DNA of 64,000 bases from Janthinobacterium sp051380735 (GTDB lineage Bacteria > Pseudomonadota > Gammaproteobacteria > Burkholderiales > Burkholderiaceae_D): positions 15,768 to 79,767 of the forward strand of contig NZ_JBNYXQ010000015.1 of the NCBI RefSeq assembly GCF_051380735.1, in the 5' to 3' direction. Made by a program: the position numbers and the translations under genes. Below are positions 27,032-35,858 of this stretch, piece by piece. Every line of letters begins with the position of its first letter. The stretch's first letter is position 1. A model generated the notes under the pieces. It saw only the letters and a program-made list of their open reading frames with translations. It had not been told where the DNA came from and searched no databases.

Positions 27032-27730
27032 CTAGCTTTCGGGCTCGATACCGTACATCTTGCGCCACACATTCAACAGCTCATAACGACGTTTGGGATA
27101 AGGTTCCCCACCGTTCACGCCAGCGATGCGGTCGATGCGGAAATGACGGTAGTCGCTGCGCAGTTCGCACCAGGCCGCCAGCACGCGCTTGCCGTCGAAA
27201 TAGGCCAGCGCGAACGGCCAGACGGTGCGCTGCGTAACCCGGCCGTGCTCATCCTGATACGCCAGCGTCACCCGGCACTCATGGCGAATCGCCAGGCGCA
27301 CCGGCTGCACGTAACGGTCGGCCAGAGCGCCGTCCTCGGCCGCCGCAGCCGGCGGCACCCACAAGCTGGTCTCGGCCATCGTGTCGCGCAGGTCACGCGG
27401 CGCGGCGGCGGCGATTTTCGCCAGCGCATTGCTGGCCGCCTGCGCCAGGGCCGCATCGCCCTGGCGGCGTACCCAGCGTGCACCGAGCACCAGCGCTTCG
27501 AGCTCGTCGGCATCGAACATCAAAGGCGGCAAAAAAGCGCCGCGCCGCAGCACATAGCCAACCCCTGCTTCGCCCTGCAATGGCGCGCCCAGTTCGGCCA
27601 GGGTCTGGATATCGCGGTATATCGTGCGTTCGGAAACATTGAGTTGCTGCGCCAGTTGCGCCGCCGTCACCGGCACCCGTTTGCCGCGCATGGCGTCCAT
27701 CAGCAAGATCAAACGGCTGCTGCGGCTCAT
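27032..27730 (-). CDS. YafY-type transcriptional regulator (HTH plus WYL domain)
   Basis: Regulator of 232 residues. The N-terminal winged helix-turn-helix is of HTH_11/DeoR type (SSRLILLMDAMRGKRVPVTA, LAQQLNVSERTIYRDIQTLA, GEAGVGYVLRRGAFLPPLMF). The C-terminal part is a WYL ligand-sensing domain with VRLAIRHECRVTLAYQDEHG and VLAAWCELRSDYRHFRIDRI. ATG 27730 follows GGGAG by 9 bases. It is codirectional with the downstream GST gene, 73 bases away, which is a possible target. The secF terminator lies within its upstream region. Confidence 0.88.
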   Translation of the reverse strand: MSRSSRLILLMDAMRGKRVPVTAAQLAQQLNVSERTIYRDIQTLAELGAPLQGEAGVGYVLRRGAFLPPLMFDADELEALVLGARWVRRQGDAALAQAASNALAKIAAAAPRDLRDTMAETSLWVPPAAAAEDGALADRYVQPVRLAIRHECRVTLAYQDEHGRVTQRTVWPFALAYFDGKRVLAAWCELRSDYRHFRIDRIAGVNGGEPYPKRRYELLNVWRKMYGIEPES

Positions 27731-27743
27731 GATGTTTACTCCC

Positions 27744-27771
27744 AAAAAAAACGGCCACCTGCGGTGACCGT
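27744..27771 (-). terminator. Rho-independent terminator of the yajC-secD-secF unit
   Basis: On the minus strand ACGGTCACC pairs with GGTGGCCGT (one G-U pair) over a 3-base loop and is followed by seven T, about 30 bases past the secF stop. Confidence 0.82.
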
Positions 27772-27802
27772 TCTGGCAAATCAACAATTCGGACGAACCG
27801 GC

Positions 27803-28825
27803 TTACACCACGGCGCCGTCGGTTTCGTCTTTTTCCTTGACCGGCTTGATCAGGTCTTCGCGCTTGACGCCCAGCCACATGGCGATCGCGGCCGCCACGA
27901 ACACCGACGAGTAAATACCGAAGCAGATACCGATGGTCAGCGCCAGTGCAAAGTGGTGCAGGGTCTGGCCGCCGAAGATCAGCATCGACAGCACCATCAT
28001 CTGGGTCGAGCCGTGGGTGATAATGGTACGCGAAATGGTGCTGGTAATGGCGCTGTCGATCACCTCATGCACGGTGGCTTTGCGCTGCTTGCGGAAGTTT
28101 TCGCGGATACGGTCAAAGATCACCACCGATTCATTGACGGAGTAGCCGAGCACGGCCAGGATCGCCGCCAGCACCGTCAGCGAGAATTCCCACTGGAAGT
28201 AAGCGAAGAAGCCCAGGATGATCACCACGTCGTGCAAGTTGGCGATAATTGCCGAGACAGCGTATTTCCATTCGAAACGCACGGCCAGATAGGCCATCAC
28301 AAACAATACCACCATGACAATCGCATTCAGGCCGTTCTGCGCCAGTTCTTCGCCCACTTGCGGGCCGACGAATTCAACTTTTTGCAGCACGACCGCTTCA
28401 TTGCCGGCCGCGTCCATGCAGGCACTTTTCAGCACGTGCTCGCCTTTTTCGGTAACGGTGTCGATCGCCTTGGTGCTGCCCTGCTCGACCTTGCACAGTG
28501 CGTCAAACACGCGCAGCGAGGTATTGGCGGCCGACACGCCTTTTTCCACCGGCAGGCGGATCATCACGTCGCGCGCCGTATCGAAGCTGGTCACGCCGGG
28601 CTCTTCATAGCCCATCTTGATCAGGGTGCCGCGTATGCTTTCCAGGTTGGCGGCCTTGGGGTACTTGACCTCCATCACTGTGCCGCCCTTGAACTCGACC
28701 GACAGGTGCAAGCCCTTGTGGAACAGGAAGAAGACGGCTGCCACGAATGTCAGTGCCGAAATCACGTTGAAAATCAACGCATGGCGCATGAAGGGAATAT
28801 CTTTTTTGATCCGGAAAAATTCCAT
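27803..28825 (-). CDS. secF: Protein translocase subunit SecF
   Basis: Inner-membrane accessory subunit of the Sec translocon that uses the proton gradient to help pull proteins across. It has 340 residues with six membrane segments. The first helix region is ALIFNVISALTFVAAVFFLF, and the periplasmic P1-head contains GLHLSVEFKGGTVMEV. The C-terminal RND-like part has YSVNESVVIFDRIRENFRK and TSTISRTIITHGST, both SecF signatures. ATG 28825 follows AGAGGA by 5 bases; the upstream extension to 28945 overlaps secD and is not used. It follows secD by 85 bases. Confidence 0.96.
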   Translation of the reverse strand: MEFFRIKKDIPFMRHALIFNVISALTFVAAVFFLFHKGLHLSVEFKGGTVMEVKYPKAANLESIRGTLIKMGYEEPGVTSFDTARDVMIRLPVEKGVSAANTSLRVFDALCKVEQGSTKAIDTVTEKGEHVLKSACMDAAGNEAVVLQKVEFVGPQVGEELAQNGLNAIVMVVLFVMAYLAVRFEWKYAVSAIIANLHDVVIILGFFAYFQWEFSLTVLAAILAVLGYSVNESVVIFDRIRENFRKQRKATVHEVIDSAITSTISRTIITHGSTQMMVLSMLIFGGQTLHHFALALTIGICFGIYSSVFVAAAIAMWLGVKREDLIKPVKEKDETDGAVV

Positions 28826-28910
28826 GAAATCCTCTGAGTTCTGTTCTGTACGTCCGGCGGCTGGGCCACCGGACGCTATCGCTGTTGACGCTATGTAGGT
28901 AGGGCCTTGC

Positions 28911-30776
28911 TTATTTGCTCGTACCCGGTACCCAGACCGTGCCAATCGACAGGCTGGTCAGCTTTTTCTTGCGGCCATACCAGAGGTTGACCACGCCGCG
29001 CGAAACAAACACCGAGGAGAACATCGAGGTCAGGATGCCCAGGCAATGCACGACGGCAAAGCCGCGCACCGGACCGCTGCCGAAAGCCAGCAGCGCCAGG
29101 CCGACGATCAGCGTAGTCACGTTCGAATCGAGAATCGTGGCCCAGGCATGGTCGAAGCCGGCGGAAATGGCGGCCTGTGGCGAGTTGCCGGCGCGCAGCT
29201 CTTCACGGATACGTTCATTGATCAGCACGTTGGCGTCAATCGCCATGCCCAGCGCCAGCGCAATCGCGGCAATACCGGGCAAGGTCAGGGTCACCTGTAT
29301 CATCGACAGCAAGCCGATCAGCAACAGCAGGTTGGTGGCCAGGGCCAGCACGCTGAAGGCGCCGAACAGCATGTAGTAGGCGACCATAAAGATGGCGATG
29401 GCAATAAAGCCATACAAGGTCGAATGGAAACCTTTGGCGATATTTTCAGCACCCAGTTGCGGTCCGATCGTGCGTTCTTCGATTACCGTCATCGGCGCCG
29501 ACAGGGCGCCCGAGCGCAGCAGCAGTGCCAATTCATTGGCGTTTTCCGCGCCGCCCATGCCGGTGATCTGGAAGCGCGAACCGAGTTCCTGCTGGATGGT
29601 GGCGACCGACAATACTTCAGGCTTGCCTTTTTCAAACAGCACGATGGCCATGCGCTTGCCCACGCGTTCGCGGGTCGCTTCGCGCATCTTGCGCCCGCCA
29701 TCGCCGTTCAGGTCGATCGACACGGCCGCCTGCTGGTTCTGGTCGAAGCTGGCGGTAGCGCTGGAGATATAGTCGCCTGTCAGGATCACGTCTTTCGACA
29801 GCACCACCGGCACGCCTTTGCCGACGGTGAACAGTTCGGAATTGAACGGAATCGCACTCGACAGTTCGGTGCCAGGGACGATGTTTTCATCGACCAGGCG
29901 CACTTCCAGGGTAGCGGTGCGGCCGATAATGGCTTTTGCACGCGCCACGTCCTGCACGCCAGGCAGTTGCACCACGATGCGGTCGGGGCCTTGCTGCTGG
30001 ATCAGCGGCTCGGAGACGCCCAATTCGTTGACGCGCTTGGACAGGGTCGAGATATTCTGTTTCACGCCTTCGTCAACCGTGGCCTTCAGGGCCGCCGGTT
30101 TCAGGCTGACCACCAGTTTCAGGTCACTGCCGCTGCCGGTGTCGGCAAACGCCAGGTCGCTCATCTGGTCGGCCAGCGTATTTCTTGCCTTCTGGCGCGT
30201 ATCGGCGTCGCGGAAATTGATTTCAATGTTGTCGCCCACACGGTCGATGCCGGCATGGCGGATATTCTTGTCACGCAGAATGCTGCGCGAAGCGGACTGG
30301 ATGCCCTGTACTTTCTTGGTCAGTACGGCTTTCGCGTCGACCTGCATCAGGAAGTGCACGCCACCGCGCAAGTCCAGGCCCAGGTACATCGGCAAGGCGT
30401 GCAGTTTCTGCATCCACATGGGGGTATTGGCCTGCAGATTGACCGTCACGATGTATGCAGGGTCGCTGGCATCGGGGTTCAGGTCTTTTTCCAGCACCAG
30501 CTTGGCCTTGAACTGGGTATCGGGATCGGCGAAACGCACGCGCACGGAGGCCAGGTTGCCGGCCCCATCCATAGTGACACCCTCCGACTTGATGCTTTCT
30601 TTCGTCAATATCTGATCGACTTGCGTCATCAGTTCGCTGGTCACCTTGACGGTAGAGCGGCCACTGGTTACCTGCAACGCCGGTGATTCACCGAAATAAT
30701 TGGGCACCGTGTATAGCATGCCCAGCAATAAGGCGACGGCGATGAGTATGTATTTCCAGACAGGGTAGCGATTCAT
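28911..30776 (-). CDS. secD: Protein translocase subunit SecD
   Basis: Partner of SecF in the SecDF-YajC complex, 621 residues, inner membrane with a large periplasmic domain between helix 1 and helices 2-6. It begins MNRYPVWKYILIAVALLLGM. Motifs include YLGLDLRGGVHFLMQVD (P1 domain), GADRIV-type LQLPGVQD region and the membrane motifs GMAIDANVLINERIREEL and FGSGPVRGFAVVHCLGILTS. ATG 30776 has no strong ribosome site, but the protein start fits family members. It lies 69 bases after yajC. Confidence 0.96.
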   Translation of the reverse strand: MNRYPVWKYILIAVALLLGMLYTVPNYFGESPALQVTSGRSTVKVTSELMTQVDQILTKESIKSEGVTMDGAGNLASVRVRFADPDTQFKAKLVLEKDLNPDASDPAYIVTVNLQANTPMWMQKLHALPMYLGLDLRGGVHFLMQVDAKAVLTKKVQGIQSASRSILRDKNIRHAGIDRVGDNIEINFRDADTRQKARNTLADQMSDLAFADTGSGSDLKLVVSLKPAALKATVDEGVKQNISTLSKRVNELGVSEPLIQQQGPDRIVVQLPGVQDVARAKAIIGRTATLEVRLVDENIVPGTELSSAIPFNSELFTVGKGVPVVLSKDVILTGDYISSATASFDQNQQAAVSIDLNGDGGRKMREATRERVGKRMAIVLFEKGKPEVLSVATIQQELGSRFQITGMGGAENANELALLLRSGALSAPMTVIEERTIGPQLGAENIAKGFHSTLYGFIAIAIFMVAYYMLFGAFSVLALATNLLLLIGLLSMIQVTLTLPGIAAIALALGMAIDANVLINERIREELRAGNSPQAAISAGFDHAWATILDSNVTTLIVGLALLAFGSGPVRGFAVVHCLGILTSMFSSVFVSRGVVNLWYGRKKKLTSLSIGTVWVPGTSK

Positions 30777-30845
30777 ATTGATTCAGCGTTCAGTGTTGAG
30801 CGTCGGAGGCATCAAAGGGGCGGCGCTAGCCACCCCGGAGCAGGA

Positions 30846-31178
30846 TTACAGCGCCTTCAGCGTGCCTTTGGGCAGCAAGGTGGTGATGGCGCTTTTCTGT
30901 ACCGTCACCTCGGTAGCGGTGGCCACTTCGATGGTGACGTAGGTGTCCACTACCTTGACAACGCGGCCCAGCATGCCGCCGACAGTGATGACTTCATCAC
31001 CCTTGGCCAGCGCGTCCATCATCGCCCGTTGTTCTTTTGCGCGTTTTTGCTGTGGGCGTATCATCAGGAAATACATGACCACAAACATCAATACCAGCGG
31101 CAAGAAGCTGGTCAGGTTGCTGCCGAGGCCCATGGCATCGGCAGGGGCTTGCGCGTAAGCGTTGGAAATGAAAAACAC
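30846..31178 (-). CDS. yajC: Preprotein translocase subunit YajC
   Basis: Small single-span inner-membrane protein of 110 residues associated with SecDF. The membrane segment is LTSFLPLVLMFVVMYFLMI, followed by the diagnostic RPQQKRAKEQ and a cytosolic beta-rich tail with GDEVITVGGMLGRVV. The start codon is GTG at 31178, with GGAG 6 bases upstream. It is first in the yajC-secD-secF unit; a terminator between tgt and yajC suggests the unit has its own promoter in the 196-base gap. Confidence 0.95.
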   Translation of the reverse strand: MFFISNAYAQAPADAMGLGSNLTSFLPLVLMFVVMYFLMIRPQQKRAKEQRAMMDALAKGDEVITVGGMLGRVVKVVDTYVTIEVATATEVTVQKSAITTLLPKGTLKAL

Positions 31179-31280
31179 GGTGACTCCAGTTCTAATCAGT
31201 TTGGAAAAATAGCGCTGTATTCTAGCATCGGCTGTCGTCCACCTTGCCCAAATGCCGGCATGGCAGCTTCAAATGGGGCT

Positions 31281-31303
31281 AAAAAAGCATTATGCAATGC
31301 TTT
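31281..31303 (-). terminator. Terminator downstream of tgt
   Basis: On the minus strand AAAGCATT pairs with AATGCTTT over a 4-base loop, followed by TTT. It is AT-rich but has the right shape and lies about 70 bases past the tgt stop. Confidence 0.6.
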
Positions 31304-31374
31304 CATGCCCCAAACCAAGCACCAGAACAGAAAACATCCGGCGAGGGCTACGTTGTACTTGCTCTAAGGATTTC

Positions 31375-32514
31375 TTAAGTTCCGCGTGCACGTTCTGCAT
31401 GGAACTGCAATGTAAATGCATGGAAACGGTCTTCATCGAGCGCTTCGCGCATCTGGCGCATCAGGTCCAGGTAGTAATGCAGGTTATGGATGGTGTTCAG
31501 GCGCGCGCCGAGGATTTCCTTCGAGCGGTGCAGATGGTGCAGATAAGCGCGCGAAAAATTGCGGCAGGCGTAGCAGCTGCAGGTTTCGTCGAGCGGTGCC
31601 TGGTCTTCCTTGTATTTGGCGTTCTTGATCTTGATGTCGCCAAAACGCGTGAACAGCCAGCCATTCCTTGCGTTACGGGTCGGCATCACGCAATCGAACA
31701 TGTCGATGCCGTTCGAAACACCGGCTACCAGGTCTTCCGGCGTGCCAACACCCATCAGGTAGTGCGGCTTGTTGGCCGGCAGGCGCGGGCCGACATGGGC
31801 CAGCATGCGCATCATGTCTTCCTTCGGCTCACCGACCGACAGGCCGCCGATGGCCAGGCCCGGGAAGTCGATTTCTTCGAGCTTGGCCAGCGACTCGTCG
31901 CGCAGCATTTCATACATGCCGCCCTGCACGATGCCGAACAGCGCATTCGGGTTTTCGCCACGGTGGAATTCGTCCTTCGAGCGCTGCGCCCAGCGCAGCG
32001 ACATGCGCATCGACTTGGCCGCTTCTTCCAGCGTGGCCGGACGGCCGGCAATTTCGTACGGCGTGCATTCGTCAAACTGCATCACGATGTCGGAATTCAA
32101 CACGCGCTGCACCTGCATCGACACTTCCGGCGACAAAAACAGTTTATCGCCGTTGATCGGCGAATTGAAATGCACGCCCTCTTCCGTGATCTTGCGCATG
32201 GCGCCCAGCGAAAACACCTGGAAACCGCCCGAGTCCGTCAGAATCGGCTTGTTCCAGCCCATGAAACCATGCAGGCCGCCAAATTTTTCCATGACGGTAT
32301 TGCCAGGACGCAGCCACAAGTGAAACGTGTTGCCAAGAATAATCTGCGCATCGATTTCATTGAGCTCCAGCGGCGACATGGCTTTCACGGAACCGTAAGT
32401 GCCCACTGGCATGAAGATCGGCGTCTGCACGACGCCATGGTTCAGTTTCAGGGTGCCGCGGCGCGCTTTGGTCAAGCCGCTCGTATCGGTCTTGAGTAAA
32501 GTAAATTCCAGCAT
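31375..32514 (-). CDS. tgt: tRNA-guanine transglycosylase (queuine tRNA-ribosyltransferase)
   Basis: Exchanges guanine-34 for preQ1 in tRNAs with GUN anticodons, the first tRNA-level step to queuosine. It has 379 residues with a TIM barrel. Asp94 in ILTDSGGFQVFSLG is the conserved general acid/base position, and GLAIGGLSVGEPKEDM is a substrate-loop motif. The zinc site is CSCYACRNFSRAYLHHLHRS plus a His in the following NTIHNLHYY. It lies 9 bases after queA on the same strand, so the two queuosine genes form an operon. Confidence 0.97.
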   Translation of the reverse strand: MLEFTLLKTDTSGLTKARRGTLKLNHGVVQTPIFMPVGTYGSVKAMSPLELNEIDAQIILGNTFHLWLRPGNTVMEKFGGLHGFMGWNKPILTDSGGFQVFSLGAMRKITEEGVHFNSPINGDKLFLSPEVSMQVQRVLNSDIVMQFDECTPYEIAGRPATLEEAAKSMRMSLRWAQRSKDEFHRGENPNALFGIVQGGMYEMLRDESLAKLEEIDFPGLAIGGLSVGEPKEDMMRMLAHVGPRLPANKPHYLMGVGTPEDLVAGVSNGIDMFDCVMPTRNARNGWLFTRFGDIKIKNAKYKEDQAPLDETCSCYACRNFSRAYLHHLHRSKEILGARLNTIHNLHYYLDLMRQMREALDEDRFHAFTLQFHAERARGT

Positions 32515-32523
32515 GTCAGTCTT

Positions 32524-33579
32524 TCACGGAAGGGGCGATAAGGTGATACTCAGCGGGGCGCGCGATTGCGTGGTCAGCAGCATCGCGTCGCCATAGCTGA
32601 AGAAACGGTAGTTCCGGGCGATCGCATGCGCGTAGGCATGGCGGATCGGCTCATAGCCGGCAAACGCCGACACCAGCATCAGCAGGGTCGATTTCGGCAG
32701 GTGGAAATTGGTGATCAGCCGCGTGACGGTTTTAAACGCATAGCCAGGCGTGATGAACAGGGCCGTGTCGGCGCTGCCCGCTTCGAGCTGGCCGCTTTGC
32801 GAGGCCGACTCCAGCGCGCGCAGGCTGGTGGTGCCGACCGCCACCACGTCACGGCCAGCCTGCTGCGTGGCGCGCACGGCGTCGACGGTTTCCTGCGGCA
32901 TGGTGTACCACTCGGTATGCATCTTGTGCTCGGCCAGCACCTCGGTGCGCACCGGCTGGAAGGTGCCGGCGCCCACGTGCAGGGTCACATAGGCGAAATT
33001 GACGCCTTTCGCTTTCAGCTGGTCGAGCAGGGTCTGGTCGAAATGCAGGCCGGCGGTCGGCGCGGCGACGGCGCCGGGCACTTTGCTGAACACCGTCTGG
33101 TAGCGCGTTTCGTCGAACTCGTCGGCGTCGTGCTCGATATACGGCGGCAGCGGCAAACGGCCATGCGCTTCGATCAGCTCGAACACGTCGGCGTCGAAGT
33201 GCAAGGTGAAAAATTCGCCGGCGCGCTGGCCGACCGTGACGTCGAATGCATCTGCCAGGCGGATGCGGCAACCGGGCGGCGGCGACTTCGAGGCGCGCAC
33301 CTGGGCCAGCACGGTGCGCTCGTCGAGCACGCGCTCGACCAGGGCCTCGATCTTGCCGCCGCTTTCCTTGACGCCAAAGAAGCGCGCTTTCAGCACGCGC
33401 GTGTCGTTCATTACCAGCAAATCGCCGGCCTGCAGCAGATTGACGATATCGGCAAAGCTGCGGTCAGCCACGGCGTCGCCGTCCAGGTGCAACAGGCGCG
33501 AGGCGCTGCGCTCGGCCAAAGGAGTTTGCGCAATATTTTCTTGCGGCAAATTGAAATCGAAATCGGAGAGCGAATACAT
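32524..33579 (-). CDS. queA: S-adenosylmethionine:tRNA ribosyltransferase-isomerase
   Basis: Transfers and rearranges the ribosyl part of SAM onto preQ1-tRNA to give epoxyqueuosine, the step after Tgt. It has 351 residues. It begins MYSLSDFDFNLPQENIAQTP, with family motifs LLVMNDTRVLKARFFG, VPGAVAAPTAGLHFD, YVTLHVGAGTFQPVR and LITNFHLPKSTLLMLVSAFAGY. It is first in the queA-tgt operon and divergent from recG. Confidence 0.97.
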   Translation of the reverse strand: MYSLSDFDFNLPQENIAQTPLAERSASRLLHLDGDAVADRSFADIVNLLQAGDLLVMNDTRVLKARFFGVKESGGKIEALVERVLDERTVLAQVRASKSPPPGCRIRLADAFDVTVGQRAGEFFTLHFDADVFELIEAHGRLPLPPYIEHDADEFDETRYQTVFSKVPGAVAAPTAGLHFDQTLLDQLKAKGVNFAYVTLHVGAGTFQPVRTEVLAEHKMHTEWYTMPQETVDAVRATQQAGRDVVAVGTTSLRALESASQSGQLEAGSADTALFITPGYAFKTVTRLITNFHLPKSTLLMLVSAFAGYEPIRHAYAHAIARNYRFFSYGDAMLLTTQSRAPLSITLSPLP

Positions 33580-33755
33580 GCGTTTTGCTTGAAAAGTACG
33601 TCAACAATGATTAGGAGTGCGCGATGCGGCGTGTGGCACTATACTGTGCGCCTATACAGGCATTACAATAATCCGCCGCAAGATTTTCTCTGCGGTATGC
33701 ACAGGGTGTGCCGGACAACCCTCTATTTTACGCTAGCGGCAGCAAAAATTCTTAT

Positions 33756-35858
33756 ATGCCTGATCCAAGCCACGATCTACCGCCAGCGACGAAGCCCGCG
33801 CCCAAGCCCAAAGCCGTCAAAAAAGTAGTCAGCACGGAAACAAAACTGGCCAGCCTGGGCTTGCGTACCGATATGGACCTGGTGCTGCACCTGCCGATGC
33901 GCTACGAGGACGAAACCCGTGTCTACACCATCCGCGACGCCTGTTTGCGCGGCGGCGAATCGTGGCAGGTCGAGGGCGTGGTGACCAAGTGCGAAGTCAG
34001 TTTCAAGCCGCGCAAGCAATTGCTCGTCACCATCGCCGACGAAACGGGTGACCTGCTGCTGCGCTTCATGAATTTTTATGGCAGCCAAGTGAAACAGCTG
34101 GCCGAAGGCACGCGGGTGCGCGCGAGGGCCGAGCTCAAGCACGGCTTTTTCGGCGCCGAGATGGTCCACCCCGTGTATAAGGTGGTCAACGAAGGCGCGC
34201 CGCTGCCGACCGCCCTCACGCCCGTGTATCCGTCCGGTGTAGGCCTGTCGCAGCATGTGCTGCGGCGTGCCATTGCCGAAGCGATGAAGCGCATCGACTG
34301 GACCGATACCCTGCCCGACTCCTTGCTGCGCCAGATGCAGCTGTCACCGTTCCAGGCCGCCGTGCGCCTCCTGCACTATCCGCCGCAGCAGATCGATGAA
34401 AGCGCGCTGATGGACCGCTCGCACCCAGCCTGGGTGCGCATGAAATTCGATGAATTGCTGGCCCAGCAGCTGTCGCTGAAACGCGCCCAGTATGCGCGCC
34501 GCTCGAAGGGCGCGGCCTCCCTGCCGTTCGTCGGCAGCCTGTCGACCGCCTTTCAGGCCGCCCTGCCGTTCAGGCTGACCGGCGCGCAGGCGCGCGTATT
34601 GGACGAAATCCGCGCCGACCTGCGCCAGCCGTATCCGATGCAGCGTTTGCTGCAGGGCGACGTGGGCAGCGGCAAGACGGTGGTGGCGGCCCTGTCGGCC
34701 ACGCAGGCCATCGACAGCGGCTACCAGGCCGCGCTGATGGCGCCGACCGAGATCCTGGCCGAGCAGCACTTTCGCAAGATCGCCGCCTGGATGGAGCCGC
34801 TGGGCGTCAAAGTCGCCTGGCTGACCGGCAGCCTGAAAAAGAAGGAAAAAACGGCGGCGCTGGCCCTGATCGAATCGGGCGAAGCGCAGCTGGTGATCGG
34901 CACGCATGCGCTGATACAGGACAACGTACAGTTTTCAAAACTGGGGCTGGTGATCGTCGACGAGCAGCACCGCTTCGGCGTGGGCCAGCGCCTGACCCTG
35001 CGCAACAAGGGCGACAGCACAGCCGTGCCGCACCAGTTGATGATGTCGGCCACGCCGATCCCGCGCACCCTGGCCATGACCTATTACGCTGACCTGGAAG
35101 TGTCGGTGATCGACGAGCTGCCGCCCGGACGCAGCCCGATCGTCACGCGCGCCATCGACCAGAACCGGCGCGACGAAGTAATCGCCCGCGTGTATGCGGC
35201 CGCGCTCGAAGGCCGCCAGGTGTACTGGGTCTGTCCGCTGATCGAGGAATCCGAAGCGCTGCAACTGCAAACGGCCACCGACACCCACATGATGCTGGCC
35301 GAAGCACTGCCCGCGCTGCAGGTGGGCCTGGTGCATGGCCGCCTGAAGCCGGCCGAAAAACAGGAAGTGATGGATGCCTTTATCGCCGGCCAGCTGCAGG
35401 TGCTGGTGGCCACCACCGTGATCGAGGTGGGCGTCGACGTGCCCAATGCGTCCCTGATGGTGATCGAGCACGCCGAGCGCTTCGGCCTGTCGCAGTTGCA
35501 CCAGTTGCGCGGCCGCGTCGGCCGTGGTTCGGCCGCCAGCGTCTGCCTGCTGCTGTACCAGGGGCCGCTGGGCGGCGTGGCGCGCCAGCGCCTGATGACC
35601 ATGCGCGAGACCACCGACGGCTTTGAAATCGCCCGGCGCGATCTGGAACTGCGCGGCCCCGGCGAATTTCTCGGCGCGCGCCAGTCGGGCCAGGCCATGC
35701 TGCGCTTCGCCGACCTGGAAACCGATCAATGGCTGGTCGACCAGGCACGCGACGTGGCGCACGACCTGCTGCGCGCCACCTCGCCGGCCAGCGCGGCTAC
35801 GGTGGAAGCCCACCTGGCGCGCTGGCTCGGCAACAAGGAAGAGTTTTTAAAGGTGTAG
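33756..35858 (+). CDS. recG: ATP-dependent DNA helicase RecG
   Basis: Branch-migration helicase that remodels stalled forks and Holliday junctions, about 700 residues. The N-terminal wedge/OB domain (LASLGLRTDMDLVLHLPMRYED) precedes two helicase domains: Walker A LLQGDVGSGKTVVA, Walker B region VIVDEQHRFGVGQR, motif III MMSATPIPRTLAMT, and motif VI LHQLRGRVGRGSAASVCLL. The start is uncertain: ATG 33756 gives a normal N-terminus, while the frame extends to a GTG at 33708; neither has a strong ribosome site. It ends exactly where the convergent SNF2 gene ends. Confidence 0.96.
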   Translation: MPDPSHDLPPATKPAPKPKAVKKVVSTETKLASLGLRTDMDLVLHLPMRYEDETRVYTIRDACLRGGESWQVEGVVTKCEVSFKPRKQLLVTIADETGDLLLRFMNFYGSQVKQLAEGTRVRARAELKHGFFGAEMVHPVYKVVNEGAPLPTALTPVYPSGVGLSQHVLRRAIAEAMKRIDWTDTLPDSLLRQMQLSPFQAAVRLLHYPPQQIDESALMDRSHPAWVRMKFDELLAQQLSLKRAQYARRSKGAASLPFVGSLSTAFQAALPFRLTGAQARVLDEIRADLRQPYPMQRLLQGDVGSGKTVVAALSATQAIDSGYQAALMAPTEILAEQHFRKIAAWMEPLGVKVAWLTGSLKKKEKTAALALIESGEAQLVIGTHALIQDNVQFSKLGLVIVDEQHRFGVGQRLTLRNKGDSTAVPHQLMMSATPIPRTLAMTYYADLEVSVIDELPPGRSPIVTRAIDQNRRDEVIARVYAAALEGRQVYWVCPLIEESEALQLQTATDTHMMLAEALPALQVGLVHGRLKPAEKQEVMDAFIAGQLQVLVATTVIEVGVDVPNASLMVIEHAERFGLSQLHQLRGRVGRGSAASVCLLLYQGPLGGVARQRLMTMRETTDGFEIARRDLELRGPGEFLGARQSGQAMLRFADLETDQWLVDQARDVAHDLLRATSPASAATVEAHLARWLGNKEEFLKV

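Noticed and set aside
33708..33755. GTG start giving recG 16 extra residues
   Set aside because: There is no clear ribosome site, and the extra residues do not resemble a RecG N-terminus, although the choice is not firm.
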